Shown here: positions 53,301 to 63,676 of the stretch, one piece after another
How the letters are laid out: each line of letters starts with the position of its first letter
Numbering within the stretch: the first letter of the stretch is position 1
From: Pirellulimonas nuda
GTDB lineage: Bacteria; Planctomycetota; Planctomycetia; Pirellulales; Lacipirellulaceae
Length of the DNA stretch: 64,000 bases
Assembly: GCF_007750855.1 (NCBI RefSeq)
Contig: NZ_CP036291.1
Coordinates: 1,550,001-1,614,000, forward strand
Reading direction: 5' to 3'
The notes under the pieces: generated by a model
The model's input: the letters and a program-made list of their open reading frames with translations, nothing else
What the model was told of the DNA's origin: nothing
Databases searched by the model: none
Program-made: the position numbers and the translations under genes

Positions 53301-56300
53301 ATGTCGTTGAACGAGCCGCCAGAACCGACGCCCGCCACGTCTAGCGACGAAGCGGCGCCGCGCGCCTACCTCAACGGCCGCTTCACCGTGAAGCAGCGCT
53401 TCGGCCTCTCGCAGGGGGTCGAGACGCTAAGCGCCGACGACCTACTCACCGGCGAGGTCGCGACGGTCAAGGTGGTGCCCCCCGGGGTGCTCGCCCCCGG
53501 CGTGATGATGCGGCTAGAGCACGAAGCGTCTCTGGTCTCGCGGATCGACAGCCGGTGGCTCCCGGCCATGCTGGCCCACGGCCGCGACGGCGACGACCTC
53601 TGCTTGGCGTGGCGCCGCGCGCCGGGACGCACCCTGAAAGCACGGCTGCAAGAGGGTCCGTTGAGCGTCGCCGAGTCGCTGGTCGCTGCTCGATCGCTGC
53701 TCTCTGCCCTCCGCGACCTGCACGCCGCGGGGGTGCTGCACCGGGGCGTGCGGCCAGAGAACCTAATCGTAGACGCCGCGGGGCCGGTGACGGGCGCGAC
53801 ACTGATCGACTTCGGCCCCACGCGGGCCATGTCGCCCGACGCTTCGCTGCGAGACCAACCGCTCGAGGCGTCGTTGTACGCCTCGCCTGAGCAGGCCGGG
53901 GCGATCGATTGCGACGTCACCGCGGCGTCCGACCTCTACTCGGCCGGCGTGGTGCTGTACCACTGTGTGGCCGGCGCGCCCCCGTTCAGCGGGGCCAGCA
54001 TCGGCGCTATCCTGTTCCAGCACATGACGCAGCCCCCCCCGGAGGCGCCCCCCGGCAGCGCCCCGCCGGTGCTGGAGTCGCTGATCGGACGCTTGCTAAA
54101 GAAGGACCCGCGCGACCGCTACCAATCGGCGACCGCTGCGCTAAAGGACATCGAGGCGATCGCCGAGGGGCTCCGGCAGGGGGAGGCCAACCCGGAGGTC
54201 GTGATCGGCGCCCACGACCGCCGCACCACGCTCACCGAAGCCGCCTTCGTCGCCCGCAAGAGCCAGCTAGAGACACTCGACCGGCACACCGAGCTGGCCG
54301 CCGGCGGGCAGAGCTCGGTCGTGCTGCTCGAGGGCGAATCGGGGTCGGGCAAGTCGCGGCTGCTCGCCGAGACGCTCCGCCGCGCCGCGCACAACGACTG
54401 CTGGGTGCTCCGCGGGCTCGGGGCCAGCGACGTCGCGCAGCGCCCCTTCCGGCTTCTCGACGGGGTCGTCGAGGGCTTCCTATCGGCGGCGCACTCGAGG
54501 CCCGGGCTCGTGGAAGCGCTCCGCGCGCGGCTCGGCGATCAGGCGGGCGCCGTGGCGGCGGCGCTCCCGATGATGGCCGACCTGCTGTGCGACGAGTCTT
54601 GCCCGCTGTTCGCCCCCGAGGGGACCGGCGAGAGGCGGACCATCGACGCGCTCACCACCTTCCTGGAGGCGCTCGGCGAGATCGACCGCCCCCTGTTGCT
54701 GCTGCTGGACGACTGCCAGTGGGCGGACCACCTCACGCTCAAGCTGATCGAACGCGTCGCGGCCGTGCTGCAGCGCGGGTCCGAGTCGCCGCGCCGCCTG
54801 CTGATGGTGCTGTCGTTCCGCAGCGAAGAGGTCGACGCGGACCACCCATTGCGCAGGGTCGCGTCGTCGGCCGCGCTGAAGCTGCCCGTGCTAGAAGCAA
54901 ACGAGGTCCGGCAGCTGGTCGAGTCGATGGCCGGCCCGCTGCCCGACGAGGCGGTGGACGCCGTCACCCGGCTCGCCAGCGGCAGCCCCTTCATGGCGTC
55001 CGCGGTGCTGCGTGGGTTGGTGGAATGCCGTGCGATCGAGCCCACGTCCGACGGGTGGCGCGTCGATCCCCCGGCGCTTGCCGACGCGAGCTCGTCGAGC
55101 CAGACGGCCGCTTTCCTCACGCGTCGGCTCGAGCTGCTGCCCGCCCAGTCGGTGCGCTTCCTCTCGGTAGGGGCGGTGCTCGGCAAACAGTTCGACCTGC
55201 AGACGGCCCAACGGCTGGCGCAGATCAGCCCACGCGAGGCGATCGGCTTCCTCGACGAGGCCCGCCGGCGTCACCTGCTGTGGACGCGTCCCGACGGGGC
55301 GCACTGCGTGTTCATCCACGACAAGATCCGCGCGGCCCTGCTGGATCGCATGCCGGGCGAGCAGCTCCGCCAGGCGCACCGCCAGGCAGCGGAGCTGCTG
55401 CTCGAAGAATCACCCGACCGTGCGCCCGAGATCGCACACCACTTCGACGCGGCCGACGAGGGGGGGCGGGCGTTGCCGTTCGCCCTGCGGGCGGCGTCGC
55501 AGGCGCGTCGCCAGTACTCGTTGGAGATCGCGGAGCAGCAGTACCGCATCGCGCTGCGCGGCGCCCGGTCGGACGAGGACCGCCTCCGCGTCAGCGAGGG
55601 GCTGGGCGACACCTTGATGCTCCGCGGCCGGTACGACCAAGCGGGCGATTGGTTCGACGCCGCGGCCGCGCTGGCCGAGGGCCCGCTGGCGAGCGCCGAG
55701 CTGCAGTTCAAGATCAGCGAGCTCGCGTTCAAGCGCGGCGACGTAGGCGCGGCGATCAGCGGGTTCGAGCAGTCGCTCGCGATGCTCGGGTGCCGCGTCC
55801 CGCGCCGCGCCTGGTGGGCCGCGTTGCTGCTGGTGCGGGAAGGCCTGGTGCAGTCGCTGCACACCGCGATGCCCCGCCTGATGCTGCACCGCGTGCCGCG
55901 GAAGCCGAACGACGCGGAGCGCATGACCCTGCGGCTGCTTAGCGCGCTGGCGCATGGGTGCTGGTACTCCCGCAGCAAGCTGCTGGCGTTGTGGGCCCAC
56001 ATGCGCGGCATCAACAGCGCGGAGCGATTCCTTCCGAGCGCAGAGCTCGCGCAGGCGTACTCCGAACACGCCCCGGGCATGACGCTGGTGGGGCTCTACA
56101 GCCGCGGGGTGGCGTACGCCGAGAAGTCGCTCAAGCTCCGGCAAGAGCTGGGCGACATGTGGGGGCAGGGGCAGTCGCTGGTGTTCTACGGCATCACGCT
56201 GTTCGCGGCGTCGCGGTTCGAGGAGTGCATCGACCGCAGCCGCGCGGCCATCCGGATCCTCGAGCGGATGGGCGACTACTGGCAGATCCACATGGCGCGT

Positions 56301-59090
56301 TACCAGATCGCTGCGTCGCTGTACTATCTGGGCGACCTGCGGGGGGCGATCGAGGAGTCCCAGATCAACTTCAAGTCGGGGCAGGAGACCGGGGACGAGC
56401 AGGCCTCGGGGATCATCCTCGACGTGTGGGCCCGCGCCGCGGCGGGCGAGCCCTCGCTCCCGCAGATCGACGCAGAAGTGATCGAGGCCGAAGCCCAGCG
56501 GCCGCGCACGGACGCCCAGGGAACCAGCCAAGTGATGGTGGCCCAGGGGGTCTGCCGGCTGGCCGACGACCTGCCGGGGGCGATCGAGCTGTTCGAGCGG
56601 GCCAACGACTCGGCCAGGCGGGCCGGCGTCCGCAACGCCTACACCGAGGGCGCCGCTGTGTGGGCCGCCGCCGCGCGGCGGACGCAATGCGAGCGGGTGA
56701 CCCACGTAACGCCCGCCCGCCGAAAGGAGCTGCTGCGAGCGGCACGCCGCGCCGCCCGGCGGGCGCTGCGGTCCACATTGCTGTGCCGCAACGATCGGCC
56801 CCAGGCGCTGCGCGAGCACGCCCTCACGCTCGCTATGGCGGGCCGCCTGCGGCGCGCCCGGCGGGCTTTCGCCGCGGCGATCCGCTGCGCGACGGCGCTG
56901 CAGCAGCGCCGGCAGTTGCTCCAGACCTTAGAAGCAGCGGCGCGGGTCGGGGCCGAAGCGGGCTGGCCCGAAGCGGACGAACACCGCCGCCTCGCCGGCG
57001 CGCTGCTGGTCGAGCTGTCTGTGGCGGCCGACGCCATCGGCGGGGGCGCCGTCCAGGAAGAAACCGTGAGCCTCTCGCTCATCGACCGGTTCGACACCGT
57101 GCTCGATTCGGGACGCAAGATCGCGTCGTCGTTGGAGCCCAGCGCCATCTTCGACGCCGCCCGCGAGTCTGCCCACCGGCTGCTGCGGGGCGAGGAGTGC
57201 GAGGTGCTGCCCGTCGAGCCCCCCGCGGACGGAGCGTTGCCGGCAACTCCCGACGCAGACCTGATCCAGCGCGCCATCGAAGCCGGCAAGGCGGTGGTCG
57301 CCGACCAGACGCTAACCGACATCTCGAGCGCCGACCAGGCAGAAGGGCGGCAGGGCTCTGCGCTGTGCGTTCCGGTCTACGTCCGCGGCCGCGCCGTGAG
57401 CGTGTTGCGGGTCGTGCACCGCGGCATGCAAGGCTTGTTCGGGCCCGACGAAGAGCGGCTGGCCGACTTTATCGGCACCATCACGGGCGCCGCGTTGGAG
57501 AACGCCGAAGGGTTCGCCGACCTGCAAGAACTCAACGCCTCGCTCGAACAACGCGTCGCCGAACGCACCGCGGCCGCGGAGCAAGCCAACCAGGCAAAGA
57601 GCCGGTTCCTGGCCACCATGAGCCACGAGATCCGCACCCCCATGAACGGCGTGCTGGGGATGACCGAGCTGGTGCTCAGCACGCCGCTGAGCGATCAGCA
57701 ACGCAACTACTTGGGGACCGTGAAGAGCTCTGGCCAGGCGCTGCTGACGTTGCTGAACGACGTGCTGGACGTCTCGAAGATCGAGGCCGGCAAGATGGAG
57801 CTGGAGCACATCGGGTTCGACTTCCGCGAGGTGGTGACCGACGCGGCCCGCCTGCTGGCGGTCGCGGCGTCGGGCAAGGGGATCGAGCTGCTCTGCCGCG
57901 TGGCGCCCGACGTGCCGCGCCAGGCGATGGGAGACCCCAACCGGGTTCGGCAGATCGTGGTGAACCTGGTCAGCAACGCGGTGAAGTTCACCTCCGAGGG
58001 GCACGTGCTGGTCGACGTGTCGCTGGACAAGCAAGAAGGGGGCAGTGCGTCCGTCCACTTCCGCGTGCAGGACACCGGCATCGGGGTCGCCCCAGACAAG
58101 ATCGACGCCATCTTCGAGGCGTTCCGGCAGAGCGACAGCTCCACCACACGCCGCTACGGCGGCACCGGGCTGGGGCTCTCGATTTCGTTGCAGCTCACCA
58201 AGCTGATGGGGGGAGAGATCTGGCTCGAGAGCGAGCTGGGGGTCGGCAGCACGTTCCACAGCGTGATCCCGTTCGCCGTCGAGCCGCACGACGCCGAGGC
58301 CGTCGCCCCGACCGCCGAGTTGGAGGTGGAGGTCGTGAGCGGTAACGCCCAGGCGCGGCGGATCCTGGCAGAGATGCTCACGGACTGCGGGCACCGCTAC
58401 ACCGCGACCGACCGTCCGAGCGGTCGGGCGGACCTGGTGGTGGTCGACCTCTCGGCGGCGACGCTCCAAGAGTTCGAGGCGGCCGAGCAGGTCTTGGCCC
58501 TCCCCGAGGCGGGCCGCCCCGCCATCGTGGTGCTGACCCCTGCCGGCAGGGTCGAAGCAGCCGACCGCTGCCGCGAGCTGGGCCTGTGTCATCAACTCAT
58601 GAAACCCGTCAAGCAGCGCGAGCTGGCCGAGACGATCGCCGCGGCGCTCGGCGCCCGCGACCGCGCCGAGGTCGCCGAGGCGCCCGCTGCGCAGGCGCCC
58701 GCCGGCCAGGGCCTGCGGGTGCTAGTGGCCGACGACAGCCCCGTGAACCAGATGGTGGCCCAAGGGCTGCTGGAGCTGCTGGGGCACGAGGTGACCCTGG
58801 CGGACGACGGGCGGATGGCGTGGGAGCTGCGTCAGCAGGTCGACTTCGACCTGGTGCTGATGGACATCGAGATGCCGGAGATGGACGGCCTTGCCGCTAC
58901 CCGCGCCATCCGGGAGTGGGAGCAAGCGCAGGCCCGCGGGCGGGCGCCCATCTACGCGCTGAGCGCCCACGCGGCCGCGGAGCTCCCCGCCGAGTGGCTC
59001 GACGCCGGCATGGACGGGCACGTGGCCAAGCCGATCGATCCCGAGGCGCTGCAAGGGGTGCTGGAATCGCTCACCGCGGCCGCCGTCTGA
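53301..59090 (+). CDS. Giant pseudokinase / AAA ATPase / TPR / hybrid histidine kinase
   Basis: A 1929-aa multidomain signalling protein. Residues about 20-300 form a Ser/Thr-kinase-like fold in which the catalytic HRD Asp is replaced by Gly ([13 protein letters not shown], residue about 147) and the glycine loop is missing, while IDFGPTR is kept, so it is probably a pseudokinase. An AAA/NTPase follows (Walker [17 protein letters not shown] near 345; Walker [13 protein letters not shown]). Then come about 600 residues of TPR-like helices, a GAF-like domain (about 1270-1410), a histidine kinase ([18 protein letters not shown]; ATPase motifs NLVSNAVKF and GTGLGLSIS), a degenerate receiver and an intact receiver ([28 protein letters not shown]). 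It probably feeds phosphate to the HPt protein upstream. Confidence 0.93.
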   Translation: MSLNEPPEPTPATSSDEAAPRAYLNGRFTVKQRFGLSQGVETLSADDLLTGEVATVKVVPPGVLAPGVMMRLEHEASLVSRIDSRWLPAMLAHGRDGDDLCLAWRRAPGRTLKARLQEGPLSVAESLVAARSLLSALRDLHAAGVLHRGVRPENLIVDAAGPVTGATLIDFGPTRAMSPDASLRDQPLEASLYASPEQAGAIDCDVTAASDLYSAGVVLYHCVAGAPPFSGASIGAILFQHMTQPPPEAPPGSAPPVLESLIGRLLKKDPRDRYQSATAALKDIEAIAEGLRQGEANPEVVIGAHDRRTTLTEAAFVARKSQLETLDRHTELAAGGQSSVVLLEGESGSGKSRLLAETLRRAAHNDCWVLRGLGASDVAQRPFRLLDGVVEGFLSAAHSRPGLVEALRARLGDQAGAVAAALPMMADLLCDESCPLFAPEGTGERRTIDALTTFLEALGEIDRPLLLLLDDCQWADHLTLKLIERVAAVLQRGSESPRRLLMVLSFRSEEVDADHPLRRVASSAALKLPVLEANEVRQLVESMAGPLPDEAVDAVTRLASGSPFMASAVLRGLVECRAIEPTSDGWRVDPPALADASSSSQTAAFLTRRLELLPAQSVRFLSVGAVLGKQFDLQTAQRLAQISPREAIGFLDEARRRHLLWTRPDGAHCVFIHDKIRAALLDRMPGEQLRQAHRQAAELLLEESPDRAPEIAHHFDAADEGGRALPFALRAASQARRQYSLEIAEQQYRIALRGARSDEDRLRVSEGLGDTLMLRGRYDQAGDWFDAAAALAEGPLASAELQFKISELAFKRGDVGAAISGFEQSLAMLGCRVPRRAWWAALLLVREGLVQSLHTAMPRLMLHRVPRKPNDAERMTLRLLSALAHGCWYSRSKLLALWAHMRGINSAERFLPSAELAQAYSEHAPGMTLVGLYSRGVAYAEKSLKLRQELGDMWGQGQSLVFYGITLFAASRFEECIDRSRAAIRILERMGDYWQIHMARYQIAASLYYLGDLRGAIEESQINFKSGQETGDEQASGIILDVWARAAAGEPSLPQIDAEVIEAEAQRPRTDAQGTSQVMVAQGVCRLADDLPGAIELFERANDSARRAGVRNAYTEGAAVWAAAARRTQCERVTHVTPARRKELLRAARRAARRALRSTLLCRNDRPQALREHALTLAMAGRLRRARRAFAAAIRCATALQQRRQLLQTLEAAARVGAEAGWPEADEHRRLAGALLVELSVAADAIGGGAVQEETVSLSLIDRFDTVLDSGRKIASSLEPSAIFDAARESAHRLLRGEECEVLPVEPPADGALPATPDADLIQRAIEAGKAVVADQTLTDISSADQAEGRQGSALCVPVYVRGRAVSVLRVVHRGMQGLFGPDEERLADFIGTITGAALENAEGFADLQELNASLEQRVAERTAAAEQANQAKSRFLATMSHEIRTPMNGVLGMTELVLSTPLSDQQRNYLGTVKSSGQALLTLLNDVLDVSKIEAGKMELEHIGFDFREVVTDAARLLAVAASGKGIELLCRVAPDVPRQAMGDPNRVRQIVVNLVSNAVKFTSEGHVLVDVSLDKQEGGSASVHFRVQDTGIGVAPDKIDAIFEAFRQSDSSTTRRYGGTGLGLSISLQLTKLMGGEIWLESELGVGSTFHSVIPFAVEPHDAEAVAPTAELEVEVVSGNAQARRILAEMLTDCGHRYTATDRPSGRADLVVVDLSAATLQEFEAAEQVLALPEAGRPAIVVLTPAGRVEAADRCRELGLCHQLMKPVKQRELAETIAAALGARDRAEVAEAPAAQAPAGQGLRVLVADDSPVNQMVAQGLLELLGHEVTLADDGRMAWELRQQVDFDLVLMDIEMPEMDGLAATRAIREWEQAQARGRAPIYALSAHAAAELPAEWLDAGMDGHVAKPIDPEALQGVLESLTAAAV

Positions 59091-59247
59091 TCCCCCGCGG
59101 CAAGCCGCCCCTGCCTGCCTCGCCGGCCGGGCCGTCTGGCCCATTTGATTTGATTGTGGCGTCCCGGGCGGCTATCCTCCGAGTTCGGCTTCGGGGCGGC
59201 AGATCGCCGACGTCATCTCGTTCAAACAATACCGAAGGGGTCCGTGC

Positions 59248-59892
59248 ATGTTGTCGTATTCAAAGGCAGTAGCGTTCTCGTTGTGTCTGGCCGCGGCCGC
59301 GTCGGCCGTAGCGGCGGAGGAGGACGAGGGCTGGTTCTCTGTGTTCAACGGCAAGGACCTCACGGGCTGGAAGGTCTCCGAGAACCCGGCGACCTTCTCG
59401 GTGCAGAACGGCGAGCTGGTGACCAAGGGCCCACGCGCGCACGCGTTCTACGTGGGCGATGTCGGGGGCGCGGACTTCACCAACTTCGAGTGGAAGTGCG
59501 AGATCTTGACCAAGCCCAACTCGAACAGCGGCATGTACTTCCACACCGAGTACCAAGAGGAAGGCTACCCCGCCAAAGGGCACGAGGTGCAGGTGAACCA
59601 AACGCACGGCGACCGACGCAAGACCGGCGGGCTCTACGCCGTGCAGGACGTGATGGACGAGTCGCCCGTCAAAGACAACGAGTGGTACACCCAGCACGTG
59701 ATCGTCAACGGCAAACGCGTGATCGTGAAGGTCAACGGCAAAGTCACCTGCGACTACACCGAGCCGGACGACTACACGCCCCCCGCCGACCGGCCCGGCC
59801 GGCAGTTCTCGCACGGCACGATCGCGTTGCAGGGGCACGACCCCGCCAGCGAGGTGCACTTCCGCAAGCTGATGGTCAAGCCGCTGGACTGA
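59248..59892 (+). CDS. Secreted DUF1080 (3-keto-disaccharide hydrolase-like) protein
   Basis: A 214-aa exported DUF1080 protein. Signal peptide (FSLCLAAAASAVAAEE); conserved blocks WFSVFNGKDLTGWKVS, FTNFEWKCEILTKPNSNSGM and GHEVQVNQTH, and a C-terminal ALQGHDPASEVHFRKL. DUF1080 proteins have a concanavalin-like fold and are very abundant in planctomycetes. Hydrolysis of 3-keto-glycosides is known for some members only; activity here is inferred. Confidence 0.92.
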   Translation: MLSYSKAVAFSLCLAAAASAVAAEEDEGWFSVFNGKDLTGWKVSENPATFSVQNGELVTKGPRAHAFYVGDVGGADFTNFEWKCEILTKPNSNSGMYFHTEYQEEGYPAKGHEVQVNQTHGDRRKTGGLYAVQDVMDESPVKDNEWYTQHVIVNGKRVIVKVNGKVTCDYTEPDDYTPPADRPGRQFSHGTIALQGHDPASEVHFRKLMVKPLD

Positions 59893-59944
59893 TCCAGCGG
59901 TCGAGCCGCACCCGGACGGCGAGGCTCACGGCTACTCGACAGCG

Positions 59945-60766
59945 CTAACCCTCGAGCGCAACCGTGCGACCACACCCCAGCGGCCCTAGTCCGGGGGTGT
60001 GGTCGCGGTCGGCAAGTACGAGCGGCCGGTCGGGTTTACGCGTCGGACTCCGGCTCATCGCCCTGGGGCGCTGGCGCCGGGCGCCGATCTGGCGTCGCGG
60101 GGCGGTCGCCATGCTCACCGCGGCGGGGCGGAGGGCCTTGCTCGTCCATCGATCCGCGGCGTGGCGGCGGCCCTTGGTCGTCCATCGATCCGCGGCGTGG
60201 CGGGGGGCCTTGTTCGTCCATCGAACCGCGGCGTGGCGGCGGGCCTTGTTCACGCATCGATCCGCGGCGTGGCGGCGGGCCTTGTTCGCGCATCGATCCG
60301 CGGCGTGGCGGAGGGCCTTGTTCGCGCATCGATCCGTCACCGGGCGGCGGGCCTTGGTCACGCATCGAACCGTGGCGGGGCGGCGGGGGAGGTCCCTGGC
60401 CGGGGCCCGGTCCGCGACCTTGTTCGTCGCCACGCGCTCCCTGCGGCGGGGCAGGGGGGGGCCGTGCGCCACAAACTCTTCGAGGGAGATCATGCCGTCG
60501 CCGTCGCTATCGATCTCTTTGAAGAGCTCTTCGGGGGGCGGGGGCCCCTGCGGCGGTTGGCCCTCGAAGTAGACCTGTCCCTCCGGGCCGCCCCGCTGTG
60601 GGCCCCGGTGTTGGGGGCCCGGGTGGTGGGGGCCGCCTTGTTCGCAGCCGGGGCACGCCGCGCCCGCCGCGGCGCCTTCGTCTTGCGACGGTTCTGTCTG
60701 GGCGTACGCGACCGCGACCGCCGAAGCGACCGCCGCCATCCCAAACGCCAGCAAATAGCGTTTCAT
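59945..60766 (-). CDS. Exported EF-hand protein, probably frameshifted at a homopolymer
   Basis: As the sequence stands, 273 aa. Signal peptide (YLLAFGMAAVASAVAVAYAQ), a Gly/Pro/His-rich stretch, one canonical EF-hand (EIDSDGDGMISLEEF), then an Arg/Lys/Ala-rich tail to 59945. The tail looks out of frame: shifting one base at the G8 tract (60454-60461, C8 on the coding strand) gives GPPPAPPQGARGDEQGRGPG and then seven 12-residue GPPPRRGSMREQ-type repeats, stopping at 60036, which matches the low-complexity style of the N-terminal half. So either a sequencing indel, a pseudogene or slippage. The EF-hand should bind calcium. Confidence 0.7.
   Translation of the reverse strand: MKRYLLAFGMAAVASAVAVAYAQTEPSQDEGAAAGAACPGCEQGGPHHPGPQHRGPQRGGPEGQVYFEGQPPQGPPPPEELFKEIDSDGDGMISLEEFVAHGPPLPRRRERVATNKVADRAPARDLPRRPATVRCVTKARRPVTDRCANKALRHAADRCANKARRHAADRCVNKARRHAAVRWTNKAPRHAADRWTTKGRRHAADRWTSKALRPAAVSMATAPRRQIGARRQRPRAMSRSPTRKPDRPLVLADRDHTPGLGPLGCGRTVALEG
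60131..60382 (-). repeat. Seven tandem 36-bp repeats in the EF-hand gene
   Basis: Seven 36-bp units in register (60131, 60167, 60203, 60239, 60275, 60311, 60347), most containing ATCGATCCGCGGCGTGGCG on the plus strand. In the corrected frame each encodes a GPPPRRGSM(D/R)EQ-type 12-mer. Divergence is greatest in the last two units. Confidence 0.85.
60454..60461 (-). repeat. Homopolymer G8 tract at the suspected frameshift
   Basis: Eight consecutive G on the plus strand (C8 in the coding strand). One added C restores the GPPP-repeat frame. Confidence 0.75.
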
Positions 60767-60870
60767 CCTTGCTTACCTTTTTTGTTCGACCGGGGAGAAG
60801 ACGGGCCGCCGTGGTTGGCCGCCGCTACCCTTTGGAACGCAAGCCGGCCGCCGACTTCTACAGCGACCCC

Positions 60871-60907
60871 AAAAAAGATGCGGCCGCGGAACGGGTTCCG
60901 CGGCCGC
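60871..60907 (-). terminator. Rho-independent terminator after the peroxidase gene
   Basis: A perfect 13-bp stem GCGGCCGCGGAAC / GTTCCGCGGCCGC with a 2-nt loop as written, followed on the minus strand by ATC and TTTTTT. It lies 38 nt after the peroxidase stop and before the EF-hand gene start. Confidence 0.85.
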
Positions 60908-60945
60908 TTGCTCGCCTGCTCAGTAGAGCGAACCTGGGGTTCGCC

Positions 60946-63270
60946 CTAGCCGCGTCGCGATGGGCCCTGCTGCCCCAGCGACGCGGCGCGAACGCCCTGC
61001 GCCAGCGGCGCCGGCTCGGCCGGTTTCGACGGTCGCGCAGCGGCGTCGCCCCGGTCGTCGGCCTTGGGTCGGTCGACGTCTGCTAGGCCTTCGGCCAGCG
61101 CCTGGTCGCGCGCGTGCGCGTCGGCCAGCCGTGGGTCGCGCCCGGCCGCGCCGTCAGACCGGCCGGCGATCGGTCCCCGCGGCGCGGGCCGCTGTGGTCC
61201 TTGAGGCGACTGCGCCGGGCGCGGGACCCCCTCGCGATCGACCACCACCCGGGTCGCCGTGTCGTCGGCGACCTGGATGCTGTCGTTCTGCCCGGCCCGG
61301 ATGCGGACCAGCTCAATGCCGTCAAACTGCACCTCGGCGGCGCCGAGGCTCATCAGGGCGCCGTCGATCGCGATCACGTCGCGCCCCTGGGTCGTGTCTA
61401 CCACCAGCGTGTCGCCCGTGCCGGCCAGGCCGTCGATGGCGATCCCCCCCGGCAGGTCGAGCGCGCCGATCGACGCGGCGAGGCGGATTGTGTCGCTCCC
61501 GCGGCCCCCGACCAACACGATCTGCTCAACAGACTGGGCCAGTTGCGAGTGCAGCACGGCGCTGGTGCGGTTGTCCACCAGCCGGACCTGGTCGCCGGCC
61601 ACGGTTAGCGTCGCGTCGAGCGGCGCGTCGCCGGTTTGGTGGGCGTAGTAGAAGACCCCTTCGCCGAAGAAGACGTTCTCGCGCAGCCCGGAGACCTCCG
61701 TGTTCCGCATGATCACGTCCGCCAGCGTGACCCGCTCGATCGCCGCAAGCGCCTCGCCAGACATCGTGTTCTGGTACCAGAGGCGGTCGCCGTCTCGCAG
61801 GCGGGAGAACTGATCGGCGATGATCGTCCTGCCCAATTCGCCCAGGCTGCTGCCCGAGGCGTGGTCCTCCGCCAGCACCCCGACCCACGCGTCGATGTCA
61901 TCGACCGAGCCGTACAACTGCTCAAGCTTCGACGCTAGCTCCGGGTCGGACGTGATCTGGTCGAAGCTGGTGACCGGGGCCAGGCCGTAGTCGATGCGGG
62001 TCTGGTTGTAGTCGGCCAGGCCGTGGTCTCGGCCGCGTTGGATGTTCAGGCTCACCAGGTCGAACCCGCCGGCGCCGGGGGCGCCGAACAGGAAGTTGCG
62101 GACCCCATCCACCACCAACGGATCGACCTCCTGGGCGAGCTGCTGCGCGGCGCCGGCCAGCAGGCCGTCGATGCCGTACTGGCTGATCTGGTCGGGCGCA
62201 AAGAACGCGTCCGCCAGCGCCAGGTTGCCCGAAGAAGCCACATTGCCGGAGCTGTCGAGCCGCAGCAGCTCCGCAGAGAGCATGCTGTGCCCGAAGCGGT
62301 AGGCCGCGGTCGAGAAGACGTTGGCGATCGTCGCGTTCACCGCCGGGTCGTAGCCCTGGTAGTCCTCGATGGCGTCGATCCCCAGCAGCGCCGGCAGCCA
62401 CTGGTTGTAGGTGATCGCCTGGACCTGGGCGATCACGATCGACCGCGCGGCCTGGTAAACCTCCTCGTCGGACAGCGAGGGGTCGGCCGCGGCGATCTCG
62501 CCGGCCAGGCGGTTGTGCTCGCGCACCCACAGCGTGTGCATGCTGGTCAGCGCGACGTTCTCGTTGGCGCGGATGTCGCCGGCCAAGAAGAACCCGCCGT
62601 CGCCGGTGGGGAGCAGGTCCCCCTCGCTGGTCAGCATCCTCCCCCCCTCGAAGGAGCGGAGCGAGTCGGATGTCGCTTGGTCCGACCCGTAGATCATCGA
62701 GCCGTCGATGTAGGCGGTGATCGAGCTCACCTGCTGGCGGACCCCCGCCTCGTCGACGACGTACTCGGACCGGCTCAGCCCGATGGAGTCGACCCCCACG
62801 AAATCGGCGTCTCCCTCGGGCACCTCGATGGGAAGCGCCTCGGCCGGGTCGGCGCTGTCGGTGAGGTCGATGTCGTGGTCGATGAACTGCCCCCACAGCC
62901 AGACGAAGTCGGTCAACTGGCGGTCGTTGGCGAGCTCAGTCGTTTGGTCGGCAAGCGTGTTGCTGACCTCCCGCGCCGAGGGTCGGTCGGCGCCGGCCGC
63001 CTCGCTCAGCCCGTCGGCGTACTCGGCGGTGGTGAGCCGCTGCAGGGCGATGCCGGTGGAGCCCCACAGGGGGTTGGCCAGGTTGTTGCCGGCGCCGTCG
63101 ACCGAGTAGACGGCGGCGGAATCCGACTGCGCCGCGGCGACCCCCCAATCCAGCAGCGTCTGCTGGTCGGCGGCGTCGGAGACGCCCGCTAGGTCCGCGG
63201 CAAGCATCTGCCGAGACTCGAGCGTCTGGTACGACAAGGATTTCCGGGTTCGAGATGTTGGTTTACGCAC
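60946..63270 (-). CDS. Secreted animal-type heme peroxidase
   Basis: A 774-aa protein. The GTG at 63270 follows GAGAGG; a longer open frame upstream was rejected because the planctomycete N-terminal motif (SYQTLESRQMLAADL) is expected right after the start. The An_peroxidase domain shows the distal-His segment WGQFIDHDIDLT, the Asn/Arg block TLWVREHNRLAGEIAAADP, the proximal-His segment YRFGHSMLSAELLRLDS and NIQRGRDHGLADYNQTRIDY. A beta-rich domain with Asp/Gly motifs (GRGSDTIRLAASIGALDLPG) and a Pro/Ala-rich charged tail follow. Likely a secreted enzyme that makes hypohalous acids or crosslinks polymers. Confidence 0.92.
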   Translation of the reverse strand: MRKPTSRTRKSLSYQTLESRQMLAADLAGVSDAADQQTLLDWGVAAAQSDSAAVYSVDGAGNNLANPLWGSTGIALQRLTTAEYADGLSEAAGADRPSAREVSNTLADQTTELANDRQLTDFVWLWGQFIDHDIDLTDSADPAEALPIEVPEGDADFVGVDSIGLSRSEYVVDEAGVRQQVSSITAYIDGSMIYGSDQATSDSLRSFEGGRMLTSEGDLLPTGDGGFFLAGDIRANENVALTSMHTLWVREHNRLAGEIAAADPSLSDEEVYQAARSIVIAQVQAITYNQWLPALLGIDAIEDYQGYDPAVNATIANVFSTAAYRFGHSMLSAELLRLDSSGNVASSGNLALADAFFAPDQISQYGIDGLLAGAAQQLAQEVDPLVVDGVRNFLFGAPGAGGFDLVSLNIQRGRDHGLADYNQTRIDYGLAPVTSFDQITSDPELASKLEQLYGSVDDIDAWVGVLAEDHASGSSLGELGRTIIADQFSRLRDGDRLWYQNTMSGEALAAIERVTLADVIMRNTEVSGLRENVFFGEGVFYYAHQTGDAPLDATLTVAGDQVRLVDNRTSAVLHSQLAQSVEQIVLVGGRGSDTIRLAASIGALDLPGGIAIDGLAGTGDTLVVDTTQGRDVIAIDGALMSLGAAEVQFDGIELVRIRAGQNDSIQVADDTATRVVVDREGVPRPAQSPQGPQRPAPRGPIAGRSDGAAGRDPRLADAHARDQALAEGLADVDRPKADDRGDAAARPSKPAEPAPLAQGVRAASLGQQGPSRRG

Positions 63271-63676
63271 GGCTTTGCCTCTCTGTTCCAAGGAGAAGAG
63301 TGAAGGGACCGGCGCCGCCGAACATCGCGCGGGCGATGCGGTTGGGCGCGGCCACAATGTGCCTAGAGCGTCGGTTCCTCCGGGGGTGATGGGGATGAGT
63401 TGAGCGCGGGCGGCTGTCAAACGGCCTCAAAACGTTCGGCAGCGCACGCGCAGTAGCGGCCTACTCAGACGAACGGGACGCCCGTGAAATTTCTACAGAG
63501 GCTCCGGAAATTATTTTCAAGAATCCTTGGCCCAACCGATCCAGGAGATCGACGTACGTCGATTGTTCATTGACAATGAAGGAGCGAGGCCACCAGCGCC
63601 CCATCGGGCGAAGCCCCCTGCCGCGTCGCCTTGAGGTGTGGGAGTCGTCCTAAGCAAGGAAATACTGAACCACGCC
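63271..63676. other. Divergent intergenic region before the partial sigma gene
   Basis: About 400 nt without a gene, holding the promoters of the peroxidase (minus) and sigma factor (plus). It contains a perfect 16-bp palindrome at 63548-63563. Confidence 0.5.
63548..63563. promoter_or_regulatory. Perfect 16-bp palindrome
   Basis: ATCGACGTACGTCGAT reads identically on both strands. It lies 114 nt upstream of the sigma-factor gene and in the peroxidase upstream region. Candidate regulator site. Confidence 0.4.

Noticed and set aside
55958..58345. Plus-strand frame of 795 codons inside the giant kinase gene
   Set aside because: Arg/Gly/Ala-rich alternate frame of a gene whose domains are all in the other frame.
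60131..60382. CRISPR array
   Set aside because: The seven 36-bp units are directly adjacent with no unique spacers and encode a periodic peptide; no cas genes nearby.
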